DNA from: Sphingomonas hankookensis
Lineage (GTDB): Bacteria; Pseudomonadota; Alphaproteobacteria; Sphingomonadales; Sphingomonadaceae
DNA: 64,000 bases
Direction: 5' to 3'
NCBI RefSeq assembly: GCF_022664465.1
Contig: NZ_JAKREV010000001.1
Location: 1,095,840 to 1,159,839, forward strand
The translations under genes were made by a program, and so were the position numbers. Positions 52,419 to 60,520 of this stretch are shown piece after piece (position 1 is the stretch's first letter; each line of letters begins with the position of its first letter). The notes under the pieces were generated by a model that saw nothing but the letters and a program-made list of their open reading frames with translations, made no database searches and had not been told where the DNA came from.

Positions 52419-53651
52419 ATGGGCGTGAGGGGTTCACGGGTTGCGGCGATGCTGATCGCGGCGCTGGCGGCGGTCCAGCCGGTGGTGGCGCAGGAGGTGC
52501 TCGACACCGATCCCAACACGCTGGCCCCGTCGAAGGACCCCAAGCGCACACCCAATGGGCTGGCGCAGACGCCGCCGATGGGGTGGAACAGCTGGAACAA
52601 GTTCGCGTGCAAGGTGAACGAGCAGGTGATCCGCGCCACCGCCGATGCGATCGCGTCGAACGGCATGAAAGAAGCCGGTTACGAATATGTCGTGATCGAC
52701 GATTGCTGGCACGGCGCGCGCGATGCGAACGGCTTCATTACCGAAGACCGCCAACGCTTCCCCGGCGGGTTGAAGGCGCTGGGCGACTATATCCACAGCA
52801 AGGGATTGAAGTTCGGCATCTATTCGGATGCCGGCACCAAGACCTGCGGCGGACGTCCGGGCAGCCAGGGCCATGAATATCAGGACGCGATCCAGTACGC
52901 CCGCTGGGGCGTCGATTACCTGAAATACGACTGGTGCTCGACCGGCGTCCGCAATGCCGAGGAGGCCTATGCCACCATGGCCGACGCGCTGAAGGCCAGC
53001 GGGCGACCGATCCTGTTCTCGATGTGCGAATGGGGCAATTCGAAGCCGTGGCTGTGGGCGTCGAAGATCGGCAATATGTGGCGCACCACCGGCGACATCA
53101 CCGACAAATGGACCGGCAAGCATGGTTACAGCTGGGGCGTGGCGTCGATCGTCGACATGAACGAACCGCTATGGCCCTATGCCGGGCCGGGGCACTGGAA
53201 CGACCCCGATATGCTCGAAGTTGGCAATGGCGGGCTGACCGACACCGAATATCGCGCGCATTTCTCGCTCTGGGCGCTGATGGCCGCGCCGCTGATCGCA
53301 GGCAACGACGTCGCCACCATGAACCAGGCGACGCGCGACATCCTGCTCAACCGCGAGGTGATCGCGGTCGATCAGGACCGCCTCGGCCAACAAGGCCACC
53401 GCGTCGCGCGCGACGGCACCAGCGAGGTGTGGGTCAAACAGATGGCCGATGGCGGCCGCACGCTGCTGCTATGGAACCGCGGCGAGGCACCAGCGCGGAT
53501 TACGGCGGACTGGACCATGCTGGGCCTGCCCGCCAACATCCGCCTGAAAGGCCGCGACCTGTGGGCGCACAAGGATCTGGGGCGGTTGTCGCAGCGTTAT
53601 TCGGCGGAGGTCGCGCCGCATGGCGTGGCGATGGTGCGGTTGAACCCGTAG
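52419..53651 (+). CDS. Secreted alpha-galactosidase, glycoside hydrolase family 27
   Basis: A 410-residue GH27 enzyme with a signal peptide ending PVVAQ near residue 25. PPMGWNSWNKFACKV opens the catalytic barrel. The nucleophile is Asp171 in DYLKYDWCS, and the acid/base is probably Asp226 in RTTGDI. A C-terminal beta domain follows. It would release alpha-galactose from oligosaccharides or galactomannan. A GGGGAGAG ribosome site supports the ATG at 52419. It is separated from the esterase gene by a CCCCCGC repeat. Confidence 0.93.
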   Translation: MGVRGSRVAAMLIAALAAVQPVVAQEVLDTDPNTLAPSKDPKRTPNGLAQTPPMGWNSWNKFACKVNEQVIRATADAIASNGMKEAGYEYVVIDDCWHGARDANGFITEDRQRFPGGLKALGDYIHSKGLKFGIYSDAGTKTCGGRPGSQGHEYQDAIQYARWGVDYLKYDWCSTGVRNAEEAYATMADALKASGRPILFSMCEWGNSKPWLWASKIGNMWRTTGDITDKWTGKHGYSWGVASIVDMNEPLWPYAGPGHWNDPDMLEVGNGGLTDTEYRAHFSLWALMAAPLIAGNDVATMNQATRDILLNREVIAVDQDRLGQQGHRVARDGTSEVWVKQMADGGRTLLLWNRGEAPARITADWTMLGLPANIRLKGRDLWAHKDLGRLSQRYSAEVAPHGVAMVRLNP

Positions 53652-53697
53652 GCTCGGGTCCGGGCCGGGCTCAAGACCCTGCCCGACTGTCTATCCG

Positions 53698-53786
53698 ACG
53701 TACCCCCGCGCAGGCGGGGGTCCAGAGTGGCACCCACAAGCCGTTGTTATACCTGGCCCTGGACCCCCGCCTTCGCGGGGGTACGG
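53698..53786. repeat. Dispersed palindromic repeat, CCCCCGC/GCGGGGG family
   Basis: TACCCCCGCGCAGGCGGGGGTCC faces GGACCCCCGCCTTCGCGGGGGTAC across a spacer of about 45 bases. It matches 40801-40890 and lies between convergent genes. Confidence 0.75.
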
Positions 53787-53805
53787 CAACGCCGGCGGAC
53801 CGCGA

Positions 53806-54933
53806 TCACCGCCCCCAGACATCCTTCCGCGCATCGATCGCCTGAGCGATCGCGGCGGCGATCTTGCCATCGTCGGCGACGTTCGGGTGGAAGTGGCAGC
53901 CGGCAAAGGCCAGCCCGGTCACCGGCACCACCGCCAGGCGCGTTTCGCCGCCCGCGCGCAGCGTGTCGCCGACCTTCGCCACTTCGCGCGCGATCTCACC
54001 ATCGGCCAGATCGGTCGCCCACAGGACGAAGAAGGCGCGCGGGTTGCGGCGGCGCAGGTCCTGGACGAACCGGACATAGCCCGCTTCGTACGCGCCGCGC
54101 AGCGCGTCGCGGGTCTTCCACCGTTCCTCGGGCTTGAGCGGGGTCGAGAAATCGTTGGTGCCGAGCGCGATGACGATCACCTGCGGCTGCCACCCGCTGT
54201 CGTTCGCCCGGGTATGCCCGTCGAACAGCGCGTACGGATAGGCGTCGGGAATGGTCGTCGCGGGCATGCCGCCATAGTTGCGCACGATGCCGCGGCCCGA
54301 AATGGCGTTGACGCGATAGGCGGCATCGTAGCGGCGCGACAGCTGCCCGGCGATGCCCTGCGCCGTGTTCGTCGTTTCCCACACCTGCGCATCGGTGCAG
54401 TCGCGCGTGGTCGAGGTGTTGCCATAGCCGACGGTGTGCGAATCGCCGATGAATTCGATCCGTTGGCGACGACCGGCAGGCGCGGGCAGCGGGGTGGTGC
54501 CGGACGGCGCGAACAACCCGCCGAACGTGGTCGGGCCGGCCTGCGATTCGCTGACGATATCGATGCGGACCCGGTGGCGGCCGGCGGACGGCGCGGTCAG
54601 CCGGTAGCGGCCGGGCGCGGGCCGGACCAGCGCGATCGGCGCCGCGCCATCGATAGCGATGCGCAGCGATACGTCGCCCGGCCCCACCGCCATATCGACC
54701 GCGGGCCCACGGAATGCCGCTTCGAAATAGGTCCCGGGCCATTGCCGGCGATAGCCGGTCGCCGCGTCCGCCCCCGGCGCGACGCGCCCGCCGACCTGCA
54801 GCGGCAGGCGCTTGCCCTCCGCCATGTCGGTGGACAAGCGCTGGACCCCGGCGACCGGGCGTTCCTGTGCCGATGCGATCGCCGACAGGGTCATCAACGC
54901 CGGCAGCGTCGCACGAAGGAGGTAAGGGGGCAT
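53806..54933 (-). CDS. Secreted SGNH/GDSL-type esterase, CE2-like
   Basis: A 375-residue protein with a signal peptide ending AIASAQ near residue 23. Residues 55-145 form a jelly-roll-like domain and residues 155-370 the SGNH hydrolase: Ser165 in EFIGDSHTVGYGN, Asn260 in LGTND and His349 in HFHPN. This two-domain layout is that of carbohydrate esterase family 2. It would remove acetyl groups from polysaccharide. It lies between the alpha-galactosidase and the JmjC-like gene, with the latter divergent. Confidence 0.88.
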   Translation of the reverse strand: MPPYLLRATLPALMTLSAIASAQERPVAGVQRLSTDMAEGKRLPLQVGGRVAPGADAATGYRRQWPGTYFEAAFRGPAVDMAVGPGDVSLRIAIDGAAPIALVRPAPGRYRLTAPSAGRHRVRIDIVSESQAGPTTFGGLFAPSGTTPLPAPAGRRQRIEFIGDSHTVGYGNTSTTRDCTDAQVWETTNTAQGIAGQLSRRYDAAYRVNAISGRGIVRNYGGMPATTIPDAYPYALFDGHTRANDSGWQPQVIVIALGTNDFSTPLKPEERWKTRDALRGAYEAGYVRFVQDLRRRNPRAFFVLWATDLADGEIAREVAKVGDTLRAGGETRLAVVPVTGLAFAGCHFHPNVADDGKIAAAIAQAIDARKDVWGR

Positions 54934-55028
54934 CGTCGTCTCCTGAAGTCCGGTGCCAACAAAAACGGTGTCTTTTGCCGCGCATAGCTGTCACCCACGC
55001 CGGGTCCAGCGGAAAAGAGGGGGGACGC

Positions 55029-56057
55029 ATGACACGGCATGGCGAGTGGATCGACAAAGCCCCCCGGCTGGCCGAAGTTCCCGTTCCCCGTGACACGGCG
55101 GCGTTCGATGCGTTGCTCGATGCGGCCCGCCCGGTGGTGTTGCGCGGCCTTGCCGCCGACTGGCCGGCGGTCGCGGCGGCGGGCAAGGGGCATGGCGCGA
55201 TGGCGGCCTATCTGCGCGGCTTCGACGGGGGACGCCCGCTGGGGCTGTTCGCCGGGCCGCCGGGGATCGACGGGCGCTTCTTCTACCGCGACGACATGGC
55301 CGGGTTCAATTTCGAACGCGGCCAGATTCCGTTGCCGGTGCTGCTGGATGCGTTGCAAAAGGCGGCGGACGAAGCCGCCCCGCCCGCCTTCTATGCCGGG
55401 GCCAGTGCGGCCAAGGACCATTTCCCCGGCTGGACGCGCGACAATGTCCTGCCGCTGCCGACCGGCGATGCGACCGCGCGGCTGTGGATCGGCAATGGCA
55501 GCCGGGTGTCGGCGCATTTCGACATGGCGAGCAACGTCGCGGTCGTCGTCGCCGGACGCCGCCGCGTCGTGCTGTTCCCGCCCGAACAGATCGCCAACCT
55601 GTATATCGGTCCGCTGGACGTCACCATGGCGGGGCAGCCGGCGACGATGGTCGATATCGAGCGCCCCGACCTGAACCGCTTTCCCCGCTTTGCCGAGGCG
55701 CAGCGCCATGCGGTGGTCGCCGAACTGGAACCGGGCGACGCGATCCTGATCCCGACCCTGTGGTGGCACGAAATCCGGGCGTCGGGGGCGCTCAACGTGC
55801 TGGTCAATTACTGGTGGACGCGCGGCACGCCCGATGCGCCGTTCCTCGCGCTGGTCCATGCCATTCTCGCGGTGCGCGACCGGCCGGCGGCGGAGCGGGC
55901 GGCGCTGCGCACATGGTTCGACCATTATGTGTTCGGCGACGATGCGCCGGCGGTGGCCGATCATCTGCCGGCAGCGGCGCGCGGGGTGCTGGGGCCGCCC
56001 GGTGCGGAGCGCGATGCGCGGATCAGGGGGTATTTGCGGCAGATGCTGGGGGGTTAA
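55029..56057 (+). CDS. Cupin-like (JmjC-type) domain protein
   Basis: A 342-residue protein of the cupin_8/JmjC-like type. The probable Fe(II) ligands are His163 and Asp165 in SAHFDMASN and His247 in LWWHEIR. The fold and the length suit a 2-oxoglutarate oxygenase or an assembly factor. Such genes often stand beside tryptophan-halogenase-like genes and TonB-dependent receptors in sphingomonads and Caulobacter. The substrate is unknown. It is divergent from the esterase gene and convergent with the first halogenase gene. Confidence 0.85.
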   Translation: MTRHGEWIDKAPRLAEVPVPRDTAAFDALLDAARPVVLRGLAADWPAVAAAGKGHGAMAAYLRGFDGGRPLGLFAGPPGIDGRFFYRDDMAGFNFERGQIPLPVLLDALQKAADEAAPPAFYAGASAAKDHFPGWTRDNVLPLPTGDATARLWIGNGSRVSAHFDMASNVAVVVAGRRRVVLFPPEQIANLYIGPLDVTMAGQPATMVDIERPDLNRFPRFAEAQRHAVVAELEPGDAILIPTLWWHEIRASGALNVLVNYWWTRGTPDAPFLALVHAILAVRDRPAAERAALRTWFDHYVFGDDAPAVADHLPAAARGVLGPPGAERDARIRGYLRQMLGG

Positions 56058-56066
56058 ACAATCATA

Positions 56067-56096
56067 TCGTCATTCCCGCGAAGGCGGGAATGACGA
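56067..56096. repeat. Palindromic repeat between the JmjC-like and halogenase genes
   Basis: TCGTCATTCCCGC and GCGGGAATGACGA form a nearly perfect palindrome 9 bases after the JmjC-like gene and 12 before the convergent halogenase stop. It may serve as a transcription stop for both. Confidence 0.7.
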
Positions 56097-56108
56097 AGAG
56101 GCGGGCGG

Positions 56109-57602
56109 TCACCCCAACCGCGCCAGCACCGCGCCGTGCGGCGGCAGGCCAGCAACCGCCGCCGCCGTCGCACTCCGCATCTGCCTGAGCGCGCCGGCCA
56201 GCCGGTCCTCGTCCAGCGCGTCGGCCACCGGATCGTGGCCGACCGGGTCGACCCCCTGCCCCAGCAGCACCGCGACCCAGCTGGGCATGGCGAACAATTC
56301 GTCCTCGTAGCGGAAGACGCGGCCCTTCTGGCGGAACAGCGCCAGCTTGCGCGTCAGGCTGTCGGGCACGTCCATCGTGCGGACGTGGTTCCAGAACGGG
56401 GAATCGTCGCGCGCGGTCGCGTGATAGTGGAGGATGATGAAGTCGCGGATCGATCGGTAATTGTCCGCCATCTGCCGGTTATATTCGTCGCGCTCGACCG
56501 CGGAGAAATCACGGTCGGGGAACAGCGCGAACAGTTTCGAGATACCCTGCTGGATCAGGTGGATGCTGGTCGATTCGAGCGGTTCGAGGAACCCGCCCGA
56601 CAGGCCGATGGCGATAACGTTGCCTTCCCACATCCGCTCCCGCTGTCCGGCGGTGAACGACAGGCGGCGGGGCGCTGCGGTCGGCGCGGAGTCGAGGCGG
56701 GAGAGCAGCAGTTTCTCTGCCGCATCGTCGTCGAGGAACTTGCTCGAATAGACCACGCCGTTGCCGGTGCGGTGTTGCAGCGGGATGCGCCATTGCCAGC
56801 CCGCGACGTGCGCGGTGGCGCGGGTATAGGGCAGCACCGGTTCGGTCCGATCGGTCGGCACCGCGATCGCGCGATCGCAGGGGAGCCAGTGCGACCAGTC
56901 CTCGAACCCCACCCCCATCGCGTCGCCCAGCAACAGGCTGCGAAAGCCGGAGCAGTCGATGAACAGGTCGCCTTCGACCATGCGCCCGTCGTCCAGCCGG
57001 ACCGCCGACACATGGCCGTTGTCGGCGCGATCGACCGCGACGATGCGCCCCTCGACCCGCGCCACCCCGTCCGCTTCGGCCCGCTTGCGCAGGAACGCGG
57101 CATAGAGGGTGGCGTCGATATGATAGGCATAGGCCATGCCCGACAGCGGCGAGCGCGGGTCAGCGACCGGCGCCCCGAACGCGGCGGCGCGCGCGGCGAC
57201 GGTGCTGGGCGAATAGTCGCCGATCGGGCCGATGCCGGCCTGGCCCCGCAGCTTCAGCCAGAGCTGGTGGAAATTCACCCCTTCGATATCTCGCCCGAAG
57301 CTGCCGAAGGGATGGAAATAGCCGCTGTCGGGGCGGTGCCAGCCGGCGAATTCGATGCCGAGCTTGAAGCTGCCCTTGGTCTCGCGCAGGAACTCCGCCT
57401 CGTCGATGCCGAGCAGCTTGTTGAAGTTCAGGATCGAGGGGATCGTCGCCTCGCCCACGCCGACGGTGCCGATCGCATCGGATTCGACCAGCGTGATGCG
57501 GCGCTGTCCGTCATCGAGGAAGCGACCGGCGGCGGCGGCGGTCATCCACCCGGCGGTGCCGCCACCGACGATGACGACATGAGCGATACGAGGGTCGGTC
57601 AT
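56109..57602 (-). CDS. Flavin-dependent tryptophan halogenase family protein
   Basis: A 497-residue flavin halogenase. It has the FAD motif GGGTAGW (13-19), GVGEAT (49-54 region), Lys80 in SFKLGIEF, the WQWRIP motif (269-274) and GFLEPLES with Glu340. These match the catalytic Lys and Glu of PrnA/RebH. It probably halogenates an aromatic compound with FADH2 from a separate reductase, but the substrate is not predictable. The start overlaps the stop of the degenerate homologue upstream (ATGA). Confidence 0.88.
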   Translation of the reverse strand: MTDPRIAHVVIVGGGTAGWMTAAAAGRFLDDGQRRITLVESDAIGTVGVGEATIPSILNFNKLLGIDEAEFLRETKGSFKLGIEFAGWHRPDSGYFHPFGSFGRDIEGVNFHQLWLKLRGQAGIGPIGDYSPSTVAARAAAFGAPVADPRSPLSGMAYAYHIDATLYAAFLRKRAEADGVARVEGRIVAVDRADNGHVSAVRLDDGRMVEGDLFIDCSGFRSLLLGDAMGVGFEDWSHWLPCDRAIAVPTDRTEPVLPYTRATAHVAGWQWRIPLQHRTGNGVVYSSKFLDDDAAEKLLLSRLDSAPTAAPRRLSFTAGQRERMWEGNVIAIGLSGGFLEPLESTSIHLIQQGISKLFALFPDRDFSAVERDEYNRQMADNYRSIRDFIILHYHATARDDSPFWNHVRTMDVPDSLTRKLALFRQKGRVFRYEDELFAMPSWVAVLLGQGVDPVGHDPVADALDEDRLAGALRQMRSATAAAVAGLPPHGAVLARLG

Positions 57603-58843
57603 GCGGCATACTCCAGCGCGGCGATGCGGGCGGCGAGGGCGTGGATCAGGCGGGCGGCGCGCTCGGGCGGGACCGACAGCGCGACCGGATCGGGGCGCTC
57701 GGGGATCATCCCCTGTCCGAGCAGCACTGCTACCCACGCGTCGCGGTGGACCAGTTCCTCGTCGGCGGGCACGATCTGCCCGCGCCGGGCGAACTGGGCG
57801 AGCAGGTGATCGAGCGATGGCGGGCGCGGCAGGCTGCGCAACCGGTGCCAGAACGGCCCCTGCGTCCGCCCGCCGCCATGATAGTGCAGCGCGAGGAAGT
57901 CGCGCATCCGGTCGGCCTGCAAGGCGAAACGCCGGTTATACTCCGCCTGCAGCAACGGTTCGGGATCGCGCGCGGGCAGCAGTTCGAGCAGCAGCGCGAG
58001 CTGCCCAAGCGCCAGCGTGAACCCTGCGCGACCGAGCGGCCCCGGCTGGACGGCCGCGTCGCCGATCGCCAGCATACGGCCGTGGAACGGCGTTGTCCGA
58101 CGACCGGGGGCGATCGCGATCCCCGGTCCCGTCGTCACCGTTACGCCGGGCCAGTGCGCCGTCCAGCCCTGGGCGGTCGCGCGATACGCGTCGTACGGGG
58201 CGTCGTTGGCTGCGGGCGCGAAACCGACCCGCTCGCACGGCAGCGCGTCCTGCCAATCCTCCCACTCCCCCTCGCGCCGCCCGCTCGCATCGATCGTCAG
58301 GTCGGCGTCGGGCACCGCGTCCACGAAGCGCACCCCGCCCTGCCGCGCGATCGACGCCAGCGCCTGGGCGAGGCGGACGGGATCGAGGTGCAGCGCCGGT
58401 TCGACGCGCGGGTCGACGATTCCCGCCGCTGCCGCGACGCAGCCGGGATTGAGCGCGTGGAACGGCGGCACCCGCTCCCGCCCGTCTCGCGCGCGCAGCC
58501 ACAGCGCGGGCAGCCGCCCTTCGGCCAGCGTCGCCGCGCCATCGTCGCCGACCATCCATGGCGCTCCGTCGCGACTCCAGTCGTCGAACCGGCTCGCCAG
58601 CTTTGGGCGCGCGACGCCGCGTGCCAGCAGCAGTTCGGGCGGCATCCCGATCCGCGCCAGCACATCGTGCACCGCCGGCAGCGCCAGCGGAAACCGGTCG
58701 GCCAGCGCATCGTCGGGCACCGCCGCCGGCACTACCGCTACGTCCGCCCCCGGCAGCGCCTGTTTCAGCGCGACCGCGCTCACCAGCGCGACCGGTCCGC
58801 CGCCGACCACCGCGACCGACCGCAGGCCTTCGCGCGCGTTCAT
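57599..58843 (-). CDS. Degenerate halogenase-like protein
   Basis: A 414-residue protein related to its two neighbours but shorter. The N-terminal dinucleotide motif is VVGGGPVA (12-19). Lys81 in RPKLASRF may correspond to the catalytic Lys, but the GVGEAT, WxWxIP and EPLES motifs are absent: the last is replaced by QPGPLGRAG. The C-terminal part (EYNRRFALQADRMRDFLALHYH and AWVAVLLGQGMIP) is preserved. It may be a non-catalytic or altered partner. It overlaps both neighbours as ATGA, so it is co-translated and intact in frame. Confidence 0.78.
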   Translation of the reverse strand: MNAREGLRSVAVVGGGPVALVSAVALKQALPGADVAVVPAAVPDDALADRFPLALPAVHDVLARIGMPPELLLARGVARPKLASRFDDWSRDGAPWMVGDDGAATLAEGRLPALWLRARDGRERVPPFHALNPGCVAAAAGIVDPRVEPALHLDPVRLAQALASIARQGGVRFVDAVPDADLTIDASGRREGEWEDWQDALPCERVGFAPAANDAPYDAYRATAQGWTAHWPGVTVTTGPGIAIAPGRRTTPFHGRMLAIGDAAVQPGPLGRAGFTLALGQLALLLELLPARDPEPLLQAEYNRRFALQADRMRDFLALHYHGGGRTQGPFWHRLRSLPRPPSLDHLLAQFARRGQIVPADEELVHRDAWVAVLLGQGMIPERPDPVALSVPPERAARLIHALAARIAALEYAA

Positions 58844-60345
58844 GCCAGCCGCGCCAGTGCGGCGTCGTGCAGCGGCATCGCCGCCACCCGGTCGCCGATC
58901 GCCCGCGCCAACGATCCCAGCGCGCGGTCGAGCCCGCCGGCTTCGGGCACGTCGGCGCGCGGGTCCCAGCCGGTGGGTACGATCCCCTGCCCCAGATAGA
59001 CCGCGACCCAGCTGGGTTCGAGGAACAGGCCGTGGCTGTATTTCGACACCTGCCCGCTGCCGCGCCACAGCGCCAGCTTGTCGGCCAGTGTGTCGGGGAT
59101 CGTCATCGTCCGCACATGGTTCCAGAACGACGAATCGTCGCGCGTCGTCGCGTGGTAATGCAGGATCAGAAAGTCGCGGATGCGGTCATATTCGGCATCG
59201 ATCGCCGCGTTGAACCCGTCGCGATCGACTGCCGCGACCCTCCCATCGGGGAAATGTTCGACCAGCGCGGTGATCGCCGCCTGCACCAGGTAGATGCTGG
59301 TCGATTCGAGCGGTTCGAGGAAACCCGATGCCAGCCCGACTGCCACGACATTGCCCGCCCAGCTGCGCCGCCGCCGTCCGGCACGAAACCGCAGGAAACG
59401 CGGTTCGGCCAGTGCCGCGCCATCCAGCCCGGCCAGCAACGCCGCGGCGGCTTCGTCGTCCGACGCATGGCCGCTGGCATAGACATAGCCGTTGCCGACC
59501 CGGTGGCGCAGCGGGATGCGCCAGCGCCAGCCCGCCGGCATCGCCGTCGCGCGGGTAAACGGCTCGGTCGGTCCGTCGGGGCTGGCACATGGTACCGCCA
59601 CCGCGCGGTCGCACGGCAGCCAGTGCGACCAATCCTCCCATGGTTCGTCCAGCGCATCGCCCAGCAGCAACGAGCGGAACCCCGAACAGTCGATAAACAG
59701 GTCGCCCTCGATCCGGCTGCCATCGTCCAGCGTCACCGCGCGCACCGTGTCGCGCTCGCGCTCGACCGCGACGATCCGCCCCTCGATCCGCTTCACGCCG
59801 CGCGCCTCCGCCCAGTCGCGCATGAACGGCGCAAAGCGGGTCGCGTCGAATTGATAGGCATAGCCGAACGACGTCGTCGGATCGTTCGGGTCGGCGCCCG
59901 GCCGTTCGAACCGGCGCTGTTCGGCAGCGGTCACCCCGGCAGAAAAGGCGCCGATCGGCGGTACCGCCCCGGCCTGCGCCCGCCGCAGCCAGTAATGGTG
60001 GAACGCGACACCGCTTAAGGGACGACCATAGGTGCCGAAGGGGTGGATATAGCGGTCGCCGACGCGGCCGAAGTCGCGAAACTCGATGCCGAGCTTATAG
60101 GTCGCCTCGGTCGCGGCCATGAACGCCGCCTCGTCGATGCCGAGGCGTTCGAGATACAGGCGCAGGTGCGGCAGTGTCGCTTCGCCCACCCCGACGATGC
60201 CGATCGCCTCCGATTCGACCAGCGTCACGGTGCAGGCGGCGGGGAGCAGCCCGGCGAGGCCGGCGGCCGTCATCCACCCCGCCGTCCCCCCGCCGACCAC
60301 GACCACCCGAACCTTTTCACCCGTGCCGTTTGCTCGTTCGGTCAT
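58840..60345 (-). CDS. Flavin-dependent tryptophan halogenase family protein
   Basis: A 501-residue halogenase with all key motifs: GGGTAGW (18-24), GVGEAT (52-57), Lys84 in TYKLGIEF, WRWRIP (273-278) and GFLEPLES with Glu344. It is clearly related to the protein at 56109-57602 but differs in the loops, for example GVAFHHYWL in place of GVNFHQLWL. It is the first gene of the halogenase run, and its promoter region is shared with the TonB-dependent receptor. The ATG at 60345 is preferred over one 10 codons upstream. Confidence 0.88.
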   Translation of the reverse strand: MTERANGTGEKVRVVVVGGGTAGWMTAAGLAGLLPAACTVTLVESEAIGIVGVGEATLPHLRLYLERLGIDEAAFMAATEATYKLGIEFRDFGRVGDRYIHPFGTYGRPLSGVAFHHYWLRRAQAGAVPPIGAFSAGVTAAEQRRFERPGADPNDPTTSFGYAYQFDATRFAPFMRDWAEARGVKRIEGRIVAVERERDTVRAVTLDDGSRIEGDLFIDCSGFRSLLLGDALDEPWEDWSHWLPCDRAVAVPCASPDGPTEPFTRATAMPAGWRWRIPLRHRVGNGYVYASGHASDDEAAAALLAGLDGAALAEPRFLRFRAGRRRRSWAGNVVAVGLASGFLEPLESTSIYLVQAAITALVEHFPDGRVAAVDRDGFNAAIDAEYDRIRDFLILHYHATTRDDSSFWNHVRTMTIPDTLADKLALWRGSGQVSKYSHGLFLEPSWVAVYLGQGIVPTGWDPRADVPEAGGLDRALGSLARAIGDRVAAMPLHDAALARLA

Positions 60346-60520
60346 CGGCTCTCCCTTGGGGCAGTCTGTCACCATAAGGCCACACTGACAACGATATCAA
60401 CGATTGGGAAATTGATTTTACATATTTCCGTTGTGTTGCTGAATGCGGACATTTACCCGAACGATAACCCGCAATTGCGAGGTTGTTGATCGAGTCCCTA
60501 CGGGGATTAGGGGAGGAAGC

